Origin: Enoplosus armatus
Taxonomy: Eukaryota; Chordata; Actinopteri; Centrarchiformes; Enoplosidae
Length of the DNA stretch: 64,000 bases
Reading direction: 5' to 3'
Assembly (NCBI RefSeq): GCF_043641665.1
Contig: NC_092199.1
Coordinates: forward strand, 16,920,649-16,984,648
Shown here one piece after another: positions 26,346 through 37,690 of the stretch. The position numbers and the translations under genes are program-made. Under the pieces are notes generated by a model. That model was not told where the DNA came from. It saw only the letters and a program-made list of their open reading frames with translations, and did not search any database. Position 1 is the first letter of the stretch; each line of letters begins with the position of its first letter.

Positions 26346-26487
26346 CTGGTTGTAACCGACCAAGAAATGAGCAACAAGTTCTATAAATAAAAAAAACATT
26401 AAAAGGTACAAGCCTGTGTACATGCAAACATAAGCAGGGGTGAAATAAAGTCAGACTACAACTCCCAGCGTCCATCCAGTCCAGAGT

Positions 26488-26745
26488 TTAAAGCTGCAAT
26501 AATAAATATTTTTTATATGATGGGAAAAAAATTACATTGCATAATGTGAACAGTGTCTCCCACAGAGAATTGTCCTGCAACTCTGCAGAGCGTTTTAGCA
26601 TCTTTCAGCTCATTGTTTTGGTTTTACGGCCCGCAACTTTACTGTTTTTCGTTCAGCCTCACCGCTTTTCTTGTCAATTTTGGGTATTTTTGGCATATAT
26701 CACATTCAGGCCTCTGACTTTTTCTGCACAGTAGTGACTGACGAT
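26488..26745 (+). repeat. GCAGCTTTAA-ended repeat, 5' part
   Basis: It begins GTTTAAAGCTGCAATAATA, then CCACAGAGAATTGTCC, TAGCATCTTTCAGCTCATTG and TTTTGGTTTTACGGCCCGCA. It stops before the later body motifs, so this is a truncated copy. Confidence 0.75.
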
Positions 26746-29700
26746 GCGACTAATGGGCAACGGCGTTTAGAGCCAACAAAGAAACATAGTTGAAATCATT
26801 AGAAAAGATGGCTGATAACCAAACAGTGTTGTTAAATTGTACAGGAGAGTCACATGTTTTTATGCAGAGGGACATTTGCTTCTTCTGCTTCGAAACGGAA
26901 GGCCGGAATTCAGTGTCTGTAATCGGGGAAGGGGATTAGAGAAACCATTTATTCAAAATCATTTCATTCCAGATAAGACTGAAACTGAGACGAAGCAGTC
27001 TCCACAGCTTCCTTCGAAGTTCCTACTTTTGAAAGAGACGGATCCTGAAATGGGGCATAGCTGTTTCTCGCCATCACATTCACGCAGTCCCACCTGGGAG
27101 TTCAGCCTTCCTCAACAGCATTTGTCGAAGGAGGGTCAATGCACTTTGCTTTAGAAGCCTGTCCGGGTGTTCTGACTAACACCCCTCTTTTCATAAGCCC
27201 GATTTTATACCCTTTAGGTCTCTGCCACTTAACGAAAACAACATTTGCAGTTACAGTGTCATCTCCCCGAGATGTTGTTTATGTGCTCCCTAGCCTTGCT
27301 AACAGACATTTTCAGAATAGCAATGTGCCCAGAGTGCTTTCAGGGGAAAATAGACAAAAATCCATTAATCTTCCTCTTGCCACAGGTATAAACAGCATAC
27401 AGAGAATACTTTGTGTTGGCTGATGTTTGATTAAATGCCTGCAACCGCTCCTAAGGGTGCATCAGGCGGCATAAAAATATGTATCTGTAGTCATCGAGGT
27501 CCACATGAGTAGTTGCTGTCAGAGCGCGCTGACGTCGCAGTGACGGGTGAGAATGCTTTCCAGCTTGCGACGGTTTGTTTCGTGTCCTTGATGCGTGTGT
27601 GTGTGTGTGTGTGTGTGTGTGGGGGGGGGGGGGGGTAATCGCACGTCAATACTTAACTCATTTCATCTCGGCAGAAAATTGGTCCGGCCAGACCACATCT
27701 GTCAGAGAGCAGAGATCTGTGTACCGCCGCCGGAGGGGAAATATAGGAGGTGCTGGCTCGTAGATCATTACCTCTCACGCGGCCACCATATGCGCATTAC
27801 ATCCTGTTGTAAGTGCGTTGTCTTACAACGTACATCCGGAACATGTCAGACACCTCCTCTCTGCACCAAAGTTAATGGATTTGTGCATTGAGAAAATGCT
27901 GTTTGCCTAAACTCAAATTGCCCTAGATTCTAAAAAATAATAACAAAATAATAGGAGACGAGCTTCATGCAATTCAAGCGTAAAATGTTATGAGGCAGCA
28001 TCTTTAAAATTCACACCTCAAGATCAGAGAAATGCCTGTGTTGTTCATCCCTACAACACCAAAATAGCTGGCACATAATGAGGCAAATGAAATTCACGCG
28101 GGTGGGTGTGGGTTCACCAGAGGAATGAGGAGAAACAACTATGGTGCCAGGTTAAATAATTGTTGGCCTCCGTTGTGTCTTCTTGCAGCCTCCCCGTACC
28201 TCTGTGGCCTCCCCCGACGCACCTTGACACCGCGTGGGTGCCCGTTCTCCGTCTCTCTGCCCCCCAGGGAAAAAAAACAACCCACTGCTGTTTTTTTATG
28301 CTAATCCTTCGGCCAGACACTCACAGGATCAGATCCCCGGGGGAGGACAGCAATGTGCCCAACACAGCAAGCACCGCCTGCATCAGCTGCAGGTGCTCGT
28401 GCGACTCCCTCCGAAGAAATGAAGGCATCGTTCAGAAGATTTTTTTCATGACGATTATTATATAAACCCACACACCGAAAGGCTGTCATGTCTACAGCTG
28501 TACGTTCTGTGTCTTTCCTGGAACCCTCGTGCAGATTTGGAGGTGCAAAATGGATTCCACAGGGATCTAACCTAACCCCAGGTCCCACAAATGGGGAAGA
28601 GACCTTTAAAAAGTTCAGCTGGTAGGGGGTTCAGGAGGCAAGCTAACACCAGTCCAGACGACGTTTCAAGAGAGACTGTTAAAGCCTAGCAGCTAATACC
28701 GCCGTCTACTCTGCAGTGGTGTTCCCCTGGGTCAAATTTGTCAGTGCAGATGTTGGAAAAAACGACATTACAAATGCAAATAGCGCGCGTTGGCCCGGGT
28801 TGAAAGTGATTACACACGGCTGATACGTGTCTTGTGTTTCGTAAAGAAACAAACGGGTCCTCACCCGTTCAGATAATTGCTCCGGGCCACATCACTTCCC
28901 GCCCGTTTCCGTGAGGCTGTGCTGCTTATCTCCGAGGCTGCAGCTAGTTTTATCTCAAGCCTGAGAAATACGGGCCAAAGCCTCGGAAAAAGGAGCCCTT
29001 ATAGTGCAAGTGGGTGCTATCTGCTGAATGATGAGGTTGCAAGTTTTTCCGACGGTCCATAAAGTTACCGGCCCTCCTTTTTGTTTTTTCTTCATTTTTC
29101 TCTCTCTTTCCTGATGAGAACTGTGTGGAACCGCAATGAAATGAATGGTAGGACATATTATTGACAATTGACCTTTTTTGGGAAGAACTTTCAATGTCTT
29201 AAATGTTTTTTTTTTCTTGCACCTTCTGTCTGGCGAAATCAACTCCATATTTCAGCATTCAAGTCGCACCAGACAGTGGCACGGAGGAGTCCATCCGCAC
29301 GTCCTCACGCAAAGGTCAGCGCTGTCAAGACCGGTTTGCTACTGGTCGACATTAGCGTCACCAGAGACAGCTCACAAGGGTTTAACGCGGCGTTCAAGAT
29401 TCATGCGAATTTCGCTTCAATTATAATCGCTGCAATTTGAAATGAATTGATTTCGCCGCAAGATGGAAAAAGGGGTCACGAGTAGACCTTAAGGTCACAG
29501 TGAAACGGTTAGTTAGAGCATCTTTAGCTGCTGTAATGTGACATATTCTCACATGAAGCTAAGGTGAGGTATTTAAGTCAAATTCATCGAGGTTTTAATG
29601 GATCACGCAAAAGCGGGTGTGGCTTAGTGCATACAACATGATAACAGAGTTTTAGTGAGATGCGGAGCTGTGGAAGGCTGCCGGCCTCCACCCACGTCCT

Positions 29701-29869
29701 CCCTCACCCGCAGCGTTCGACCGGGCGGAAGTCGATGAGGGGGAAATGAAATGAAGTTAGTCCCCAAACCACATTCTTTGGAAATGTAATCAAAGCTTTT
29801 GCTGACTGACATTCGAAAAGACGCCTCCTAAAACCACGCTGCTCTGGCGGCCACTTTGAGCCACGCAAG
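26746..29869. other. Non-coding stretch, no gene seen
   Basis: It contains a (GT)n-G(n) compound tract at about 27,595-27,635. No exon with recognisable homology. The proline-rich frames near 28,160-28,460 are unsupported. Confidence 0.5.
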
Positions 29870-30135
29870 TACGGTTTTTATGTGATGAGTGGGGATGCAT
29901 TTTGACATAAAGACATTTGAAAAGGATTTTCCAATTTGGCATATAACAAGAGATCAGCGGATAGTTAATGCAGTTATTTGTCCTGTCCAGATTGCAAATT
30001 ATGGCTCAATTAAACTGCCGTAGTATACATTAAGAGAGACCTTTAGCAGATTAATGGACTGAGAGAGAAAAAACCCCCAAAAAACATCAGATGTTTGCGG
30101 GCTAATTGGTCAAACTAATTGCGTGAGCCAGTTCT
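29870..30135. other. Candidate conserved non-coding element
   Basis: AT-rich, non-repetitive, with words such as GATAGTTAATGCAGTTATTTG, ATTGCAAATTATGG (an octamer-like POU site), CAATTAAACTGCCG and AGATTAATGG. Coding signal is absent. Only alignment to other fish would decide. Confidence 0.25.
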
Positions 30136-32462
30136 AATTCAAAGCACAGAGTCAGGAACTTTTCTATTGTGATAATCGGTGTAAATGTGGAAGATGCACA
30201 GAAACTGCCCCCCCCCCCCATGCAGAGGAATGAATATTTGATGAAGCAATCTCGGGTTCTCTTATCACGGAGAGCCGTTCTCCTCTCACAGAAGCTGCTT
30301 CATTACCGGCATGGTGGCGGTACGCCCACATCCTTTACCAACGCCGCATTCCAACATTAATGATATCAAATACAGAGGCAGGGAAAGTAGAACTCATAAA
30401 AACTGACAAATGATGGGGCAGAGCTCGTGCTTTATAATTCAAATTCTCTGTGTTGCACCTCGTGAAGCCGACGCATCAGTGGATGATGCAATATTAAGAG
30501 GAGTTTCAGAAGTAGCGCTCGCTCGGGGAATGCCATTTCACATTTATGCAACCGTTTTACAATCTCCTGTTCGAAAAGGCTTCGGATGACATGAATCATT
30601 TCATGTCTCAAAACATGAGGAACACAGACGTGGATGCACGGCTCAGGCTCAGACTCAGACCCTTGTCTTATTCGTCAACCGTCTGAAATCAGTCACACGG
30701 TTGTGGGGGGGTGGGGGTGAAAGGACGGCCCCAAAGACAGATGTGGTTTTGGATGCGGGAAAAGCTGGCCGACAAAACAAATGAATGACCCATTTTCCAG
30801 TCTAACCTCGGTGAGTCAGAGTTCCCTCATTGTCTCGCCACCCCCAGCACAATGTGGTCTGATTTCACCCCACCACCCCCCACCCCCTGCTCTAATTGTG
30901 CATGATGATTGAAGGGACACTGGAGAAGGAGACACCTGTAATCAGGAACGATTTCAAGGGCAGGAAATGAATTTGTGACAGGATTTATTGCTCTCATCTG
31001 CGTCCTGTAGCGCTGGAGAATCCAGGACTCTCACCTCAGTTCAACCACTGGCGGGGGCTGATATCAGGTCGACTGCCGACGGCAAGAAATTAGTTTCTTT
31101 TCGCTGTGAGTGGCCCGAGACATCAATCTACAAAATAATTTCAAGGAAGCTTTGAACGCTAAAGAAACTGTAGCTAGCGAGCTAAAAGTCTGAGATCTCG
31201 TACTATAGCAATTAGTCGCATTGCTAACAAAAGTCATAGCGTGCCATTCCTTTGCGTAGTTGTTTGGCAACGGTTTGGGGTGAGTTTTTTTCCGTCGCAA
31301 ACACATACAGAAGATGGCGAATATCTACTGTAGAACATTTCAGATGCATTCGGCACGCATTCCCATTAATCAGCTGTCTGATTTTGGGGCGCTTGGCAAG
31401 GGGGCGCTGGATCTGATAGTAGTACCTGAAGCGCTATGGGCCATTGATAGTATTTGTGGCAATGATAGTCTCACCACGACCTCACACAGCGGTGCTAATA
31501 TCACCAGTGCAAGTGTTTATTAGCAGCTGTATCATAACATTAACCTTGATTCATATTACATAACAACGCTGTGACTTTATATATTTGCTGGACCTATTCA
31601 TTTACGTCTTCACAGACTTGTAGTGAGGGTTTCACTCGTGTGCAGCCCCGTCTGGGTCCACGCGTAGCCCCTTAAAGTCGATTAAAGCCGCACGGATTGA
31701 TTTTATTTGATTACATCGTGTAACGTAATGTGATCGGAAACACTTTGTTTGTCCCTGTCCACCCGATGCCTCCCCCTATGTTCACCAGCTAGTTGTTCAA
31801 AAAGCCGTGCAGGGCTGACTGCAGAGCCAGGTGATGAGTCTCTCCGGGTTTGTCACCCTTCACATTACACAGTCACTGACCTATCGCTAATAGAGGTTTA
31901 GAGGGTTTTTTTACGAGCAGGGACTATTTCATATGCCACACAAAGGGAAACAAAGGAATCATCATGTTACGAAGTGGCACTGATGTTTTGCTTCAAGTCC
32001 ACGCGAACATCAGATGCAAGTTTACGTACTCTGACAAAAGAGCCGGGGGAACCGCTCTCTTTCAGCCCTGCTTTCAGTCTGCTCCACTCTGTTCGGCTGC
32101 GCCTGCTGAATCAAATCAAAGCAGCCAAATGGAATTCAGCCGTCATTCGTTTTTGCTATTTCACGCCTTTTTTTACCGCGACACGTGTCAGGGGTTACGT
32201 CGCGGCCTCGGCTTCACCTTTGAGATCCTAAATAAAAGACAGTCGGCTCACTCACGCTGATAACCTGAAATAATACCTTTTGTTACACTACAAAAAAAAC
32301 CAAAAAAAAACCCACCCCCTCCCACACACACACACACACACATCTTCTTCACACACTCCCCTGCTCTCTCTCTCTCTCATCTGTCATCCTTTCTTCCTCC
32401 ATTATCCCTGCAGCCACCTAGAGATCAAGTAATTACACCTCCGGCAATGCCAACACCCACCC

Positions 32463-32463
<1 letters not shown>
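30136..32463. other. Non-coding stretch, no gene seen
   Basis: Short frames only. A C-run lies near 30,209 and CA tracts near 32,330. The 21-base string at 32,120-32,140 nearly repeats one at 2,776-2,796. Confidence 0.5.

Positions 32464-32517
<54 letters not shown>
32464..32517. repeat. (AC)n microsatellite
   Basis: AC dinucleotide tract of 54 bases, seen directly. Confidence 0.96.
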
Positions 32518-32519
<2 letters not shown>

Positions 32520-32727
32520 CAACCTCAGTCAAGTGTCAACCTTTAAACTTTTCTCAGGGCAAACGACTATCGAACCCAACGTGCTCACACGGGGAGGGAT
32601 AACTCCGACTGGCACCCTCGCATTCCACTTTACTGCCTACTGTACTTCAGCTGAGTCACCGCGTCTATTTTGAGGAGCGCTTAAGATGCTGTGCTTTGCT
32701 GCTAATTGTAATGACTACAATTAAAGC

Positions 32728-32755
32728 GGGGGGGGGGGGGGGGGGGGGGGGGGGG
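32728..32755. repeat. G28 homopolymer
   Basis: An uninterrupted run of 28 guanines, seen directly. True length is unreliable in most sequencing data. Confidence 0.9.
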
Positions 32756-32969
32756 CTTCACCCTGCAGCTTCAGTAAACTCAGCCACTGATGACATTGCC
32801 TTTTGATAACTTTCTGAATCAGTGTACAATTACTCATTAAGATGGCTAATTTGGACACAATCAAGTGGTGGTGAAAGAGACGGTCGGTGTTATTTAAGTT
32901 CGGTGGAGTGAAGTGACAGTTTGGAGATTGTGCTCCGAGCCGCACACGGCCACCATCACACCAAAGCTC

Positions 32970-33000
<31 letters not shown>

Positions 33001-33459
33001 CTACACACTCCCGTTCAGACTCTAGACAACAGGTGCAACACTGCCCCCCTCAGGTCATATCTGGGTCTGGTTGGTTTGTCTGCAGGTGGAGGAGCAGCTC
33101 ACGCACACAAACACGAGAAGCTCATCGGGCTGGATGGTTTTGGTTGCATCAGTATTTCGTTTTGCTCTGTTTGTGTCACTTGGAGTTGTTTTGTCTTGCA
33201 TTTTAAATGTGCAAAAAAAAAAAAGGGGGGGGCACAAACATTTATTTTTTCTACTGGCTCATTTGTAATGGGAGAGCCGGAGGCTTTTGTAGAGGAGGTA
33301 GGTTGTGAGGGCCAGGGTTCAACCCCCACCCCCCCCCACCCCCAAGCTGGGTGCAAGACAAAATCAGCGTCGTGCAGAGGAAGAAGAGAAGCAGTCCGGC
33401 AACAATGGCGCTCAAATGATACACACATGCATACATACATATAATACACATATTTGAGA
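32756..33459. other. Non-coding stretch, no gene seen
   Basis: It holds a (GT)n at about 32,972-32,995, an A12/G7 compound run near 33,213, and C-rich sequence near 33,322. No exon recognised. Confidence 0.5.
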
Positions 33460-33535
33460 AAGACAAAATACAGAATGTGATTAAGCGGAGATATATATAT
33501 ATATCTCCGCTTAATCACATTCTGTATTTTGTCTT
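33460..33535. repeat. Perfect 76-base palindrome with a TA core
   Basis: The unique sequence AAGACAAAATACAGAATGTG and the following TTAAGCGGAG lead into an AT core and are then repeated exactly in inverse orientation (CTCCGCTTAA, then CACATTCTGTATTTTGTCTT). The symmetry axis lies between 33,497 and 33,498. Because the arms are unique sequence rather than microsatellite, this is an inverted duplication around an AT tract. Confidence 0.95.
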
Positions 33536-33566
33536 ATACAGAATATATATATATCTATATAGATAT

Positions 33567-33599
<33 letters not shown>
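33536..33599. repeat. AT-rich simple repeat
   Basis: It repeats ATACAGAATAT from the palindrome arm, then runs through TATCTATATAGATATAGATA into a pure (AT)n tract from about 33,570. Confidence 0.9.
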
Positions 33600-33600
<1 letters not shown>

Positions 33601-33754
33601 CTCAGCTGTTCAATTTATTGTATTTGATTCAATGTTCTTTGCTGTCACTATAGTGCAAAGGTTTGGAAAGAGAACGCTTTTGTTTGTGTACATTGAATAT
33701 TGTGTTCAAAGTTAATATTGAGTTGATACCAAACTTTTTGCCCATATATACTAC

Positions 33755-33791
<37 letters not shown>

Positions 33792-35764
33792 TACACACTC
33801 AATTGCCAGTGTATTAGGTTACAGGTGAAGGTTAGAAGTTTGTTTGTTTTTTGGTGAGGTGTCGGTTCAACTTTATTTTACTTCATTTTGGAGGATGTAG
33901 TTTGTGGTGCTGTTGAATTGCCGTTGTGTCCACCCCATTTATACATGAGGGCAGACTATATATCAAATGAATATTATATTATTGAATAAATTTCCCATGG
34001 CGCACTGTGAAGTGGCAGTCATGTTCTGACTTTACACACTAGCGTGCAGCACAGTAGGTGGCGCTGCGGCCCTTGATATAACCAAGATAGACGCCATCTG
34101 GAGTAAAGAGAGCCGCATGGAGTAAATAAGAGAAGCCCGGCTGACCTTTAACTGATGCCATGGGAGAGCCCTCTCCATTGATGTGTGTTCACGGCTCCCT
34201 GTAAAGTTTCTGTTTGAAATCAGTGATTTTTCCACTTGAGCAATAACATGTGGAAAAACAAGCCCGCGGGGGAACAAACAGCGAGACCTACCGCACTGCT
34301 CTTAGCTAAACTGACGAGCTGGCGATGCCGGCTGATGCAGTGCATCGCCAAGGGACTGTTCGGGAGGGTCGAACGCTGACATTTGACACCGGTACAGGTC
34401 TGCACATTGTCTCTGCGGACATGCCTGTTGGCGTGGGATCTAGTCTTCTTCTTTAGGAAGAAAAAAAACTGTCATTATGTAATGGGAAAGGGTCCTCCAC
34501 TGGATCCTCTAGGCTGCAATCCTTCCAGGAAAAAGAATGTGGAGTCAGCCGGAGAGCGGCCCCACCTTCCAGTCTAAATGGAGGGATTCCTGCAAACAGA
34601 CACGTCCTTAGTCATGTCTGCAGCCGGGGTCCTATTCTGGGACAAACCGGGGTGAGCGAGAGGGAGAGCGGGAGAGAAAAAGAGCCGAGTCTTCCTGTTT
34701 CCAAGTGGAAGACACTTGTGGCCAAATCTGGGCAGGATGGGAGAAAGGACACAAGCAGAGCTCGACCGCGGGGTTTGGACCCCGGCCCAAAAACAGAGGC
34801 AAAATTGATAGTGTTTATGTTGGGGAATTCATTGCAGGGGAATTCTGAAGGGATGCAGGATGTGTGTTGATTTGTATCAACATTTTTCCTACAGCGTTTT
34901 TCACAGGGTGTTGAATCCATCTCCAGTGACAGTGTTTGAGAGCTAATCAAAGGAAAACATGGAACGCTTGCAAATATGTTGCGACACGGAGGTCGAAAAG
35001 TCCATCTTGATCACTTCATCTACAATTAGAACATGCCGTCCTTTAGGTCTGAATCGCATCCCGTCACTGAAAGATGACTTCGTTTTCTTGCTTCTTGCTT
35101 ACGCACCTGAACGTCTGTAACCTCGGCAAAACTGGATTTGTTAGAGAGGGAAAGCCCCGAATGTTACGTTTCGTTTTTTTAACATGTAACAACATTTTGT
35201 TTTTCAATAAACCCCACAGAGCGATGGGGCTGTTGGTTAATAAACCAGTAAATCTTTCGAAACTTAAAATGGCGTTTTGCGTCTATAATTTCAATCCATA
35301 TCATTATATATTCAAAATGATACGGTTATGTTTAACCACAATGTTAGATTGAGAGAAAAGTCACCCTACATTGGGTTGGTGAGCCTTCAGTTGAGGACGG
35401 GACTTTTCTGGCCTGCTGCACACACTCAGTCACCGCAGCTAAGCTAACGTTGTTGATGGTCAGTTAATAACTCTAAACCGTAAGATGGCTGCTTTTTGAA
35501 TCACTGTGTCTTCTTTTCTATTTTCAATGCGCTGTAAAAGATGACATATTAGAACATTATTGTACAAACACACCCAGCTATGTCCCTAAAACGTAGAGTG
35601 GTGCTGTGACAAAGAGTCATTGTGTCATAGCGGAGACATTGTAAACAGATTCAATTCTGGTGTGTACCAAAAATGAAGGGCAGTGATTCAGGTTGTCTCA
35701 TGTCTTACTCATCACAGTAAACATAACGCCTTTGTTCATTTCAATGAAAGTTTTTGCTTTGGTT
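33600..35764. other. Non-coding stretch, no gene seen
   Basis: A compound (AT)n(AC)n tract lies at about 33,754-33,797. No coding exon supported. Confidence 0.5.
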
Positions 35765-36180
35765 TTAGCTAAAAAGCTACGCTAACAAATGTTTTTGTAT
35801 TGACAATGGAGTTACAATGACACTCGGCTATGTAGAGTGTTTTAGCATCTTTCAGCTCATCGTTTTGGTTTCCCTCTCACACGCTCACCAGCTTAAAACA
35901 CACTTTACGCTGCCTGCCCAAGACCCAGCGGCATGCTGACAGAGTCAGCAACTAGCTGGCAGAGTCAGCAACTAGCTGGCGGTAGCTCAACAGACAGACA
36001 CTTCCCCCTGGAGTTGGTGGAGACCAAAACGGAGCTAAACGGAGAGAATGAATACTGGACTTTGGACCACAAACACGACTGCAAACAAGTGCTAACGTCG
36101 CTCTGTGTTTGCTGAATGTGTAAATAGGCAGGCTGTTTGCTAGCATGTTAGCCACAACTTTAGCCACAAGTTTGCAACTT
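35765..36180 (+). repeat. GCAGCTTTAA-ended repeat copy with a 20-base tandem duplication
   Basis: Ordered motifs: AAAGCTACGCTAACAAATG, GTATTGACAATGG, TTTTAGCATCTTTCAGCTCA, GGTGGAGACCAAAACGGAGC, TGCTAGCATGTTAGCCACAA. Inside, AGAGTCAGCAACTAGCTGGC is present twice in perfect tandem (35,941-35,960 and 35,961-35,980). Confidence 0.75.
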
Positions 36181-37139
36181 TGAAATAATAACTTAAGAGT
36201 GAAATACCAAATGTTGTGCTGCGTTACAATGAGCGAGCTCTCCATTCAAACATATTTGTATGTACAAAAAAAAAAATTCTGAAACTCTTCAGCACTTCAG
36301 AACTCACCAGCCACTTGAGAGAAGACCATTCGTTTACTCGCGTCCCATAAAGTAATCACTGGGCAGTGAAGAAACACCAGGAGTCACTTTAGACCGCCAA
36401 CTTGGCATCGTCGCTTTAATGTCTGAGCCTCTGTGAACTGCCAAGGTAATGAAATACCAAACCCCCAAACAGCCACCACCTTACAATAGCGTCCAAACTT
36501 GGGACGCGTCCCTGCGGAACGTCGTGGGCTACTCCTCTCTGATCCCCTTGTCTGACAGGAGCTTCTGGTCTCTCTCATTGTTAAAAGCGACTCTGGGCTG
36601 ACGCTCCACCATCGCTCTCTGCTCCGAAAACCGCTCCCCAGTCCCCAGAGTTCATTGGCCGCGGAGATGGAGGGGCCTGGAACGGTTTAAATGCTGGGGC
36701 CGCCTGTGTACGTGCCACTGTCAGGCTGCTACATGTGCAGGACAGGAACACTGGAAAGATTATTTATGCTAGCAGAAAGCAACATTTATCTTAAGCCTGA
36801 CTTCCTCTATAGGTCATGCGCAGGATTTAAGTTTAAAGTAAATGTCCTGACCCTAATAGAAATATACTTCACTGGTTTTTGGACCGTTGAGTTACAGTGT
36901 ATATATTGTTAATGCAGCACACACACAGCCATATCTGGAGCATGTGCGTCCTCTATCAGGGCTCTATGGGTTTAACCTCTCACGCTAATGGATTCCGAGG
37001 TGAGACGACAGCAACTGCCCTGGGGCCCCAGACCCTCAGGGGGGCCCAAAGGCCGCAGGTTGGTTCACCGTGTGCCACTTAGTTTTATAGAAAACTACCA
37101 TACCGCCATTGCCGCGCCGCTAAAGCACGTGATGAAACT
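36181..37139. other. Non-coding stretch, nothing recognised
   Basis: No exon or clear repeat family. A GGGGCCC-rich patch at 37,018-37,052 resembles one at about 55,060 and may be another low-copy repeat. Confidence 0.45.
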
Positions 37140-37390
37140 GAAATGGGAGGGGTTCTTTATTGCCACATGCACAACAATCACAGTGGAGCAGTCACGGGCA
37201 ATGAATATATATACATATAAAAATATCGGAATACAATATATGTAGAATAAAATATAATACAACGTAATGTAGACAGGTTATGGAAAGGTAAGAAGATGAT
37301 TTAAGACAGGCAGTGCACTATGTATAAATATATATTCTGTGATGATTGCACAGCTTGTGAACAGGTAGTATATATATATATATATACTAC

Positions 37391-37444
<54 letters not shown>

Positions 37445-37690
37445 TATGCAGGTATAAACGGTAGTAATAAATATGTATAAACTGAGATGTGAACAGTGAC
37501 TAAGTAGTATAAAGTGAAGGGGACATCTGTCAATAAGGTGCGGTGATGACAGTGATGAGCTTGAGACTTCAAGAGTTGGACAGTGTTTCTGGCCTGAGGG
37601 ATGCAGCGGTCCCTGAGCCAGTTTTGAGGCCTGGGTGGATTTGTGCTTACATACATACACGGTGCAGAGAGTTGGAGAAAACTGGGTGAT
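37140..37690 (-). repeat. Probable retroelement-derived tail with AT expansion
   Basis: It starts with TTCTTTATTGCCACATGCAC and contains many TATA-rich stretches. The minus strand reads a decayed frame with LRDRCIPQARNTVQLL near 37,620-37,560, which looks like the degenerate 3' end of a LINE. The microsatellite and palindrome at 37,361-37,441 interrupt it. Class assignment is tentative. Confidence 0.35.
37361..37394. repeat. 34-base palindrome with TA core
   Basis: ACAGGTAGTATAT leads into TATATACTACCTGT, an exact inverse, centred on a TA tract. It is followed by a further TA tract to about 37,441. It has the same architecture as the palindrome at 33,460. Confidence 0.9.

Noticed and set aside
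33099..33518. 139-codon minus-strand open frame, and 156-codon plus-strand frame at 32,974
   Set aside because: Both are built partly from homopolymer and dinucleotide tracts, and the minus frame enters the palindrome. Not protein-like.
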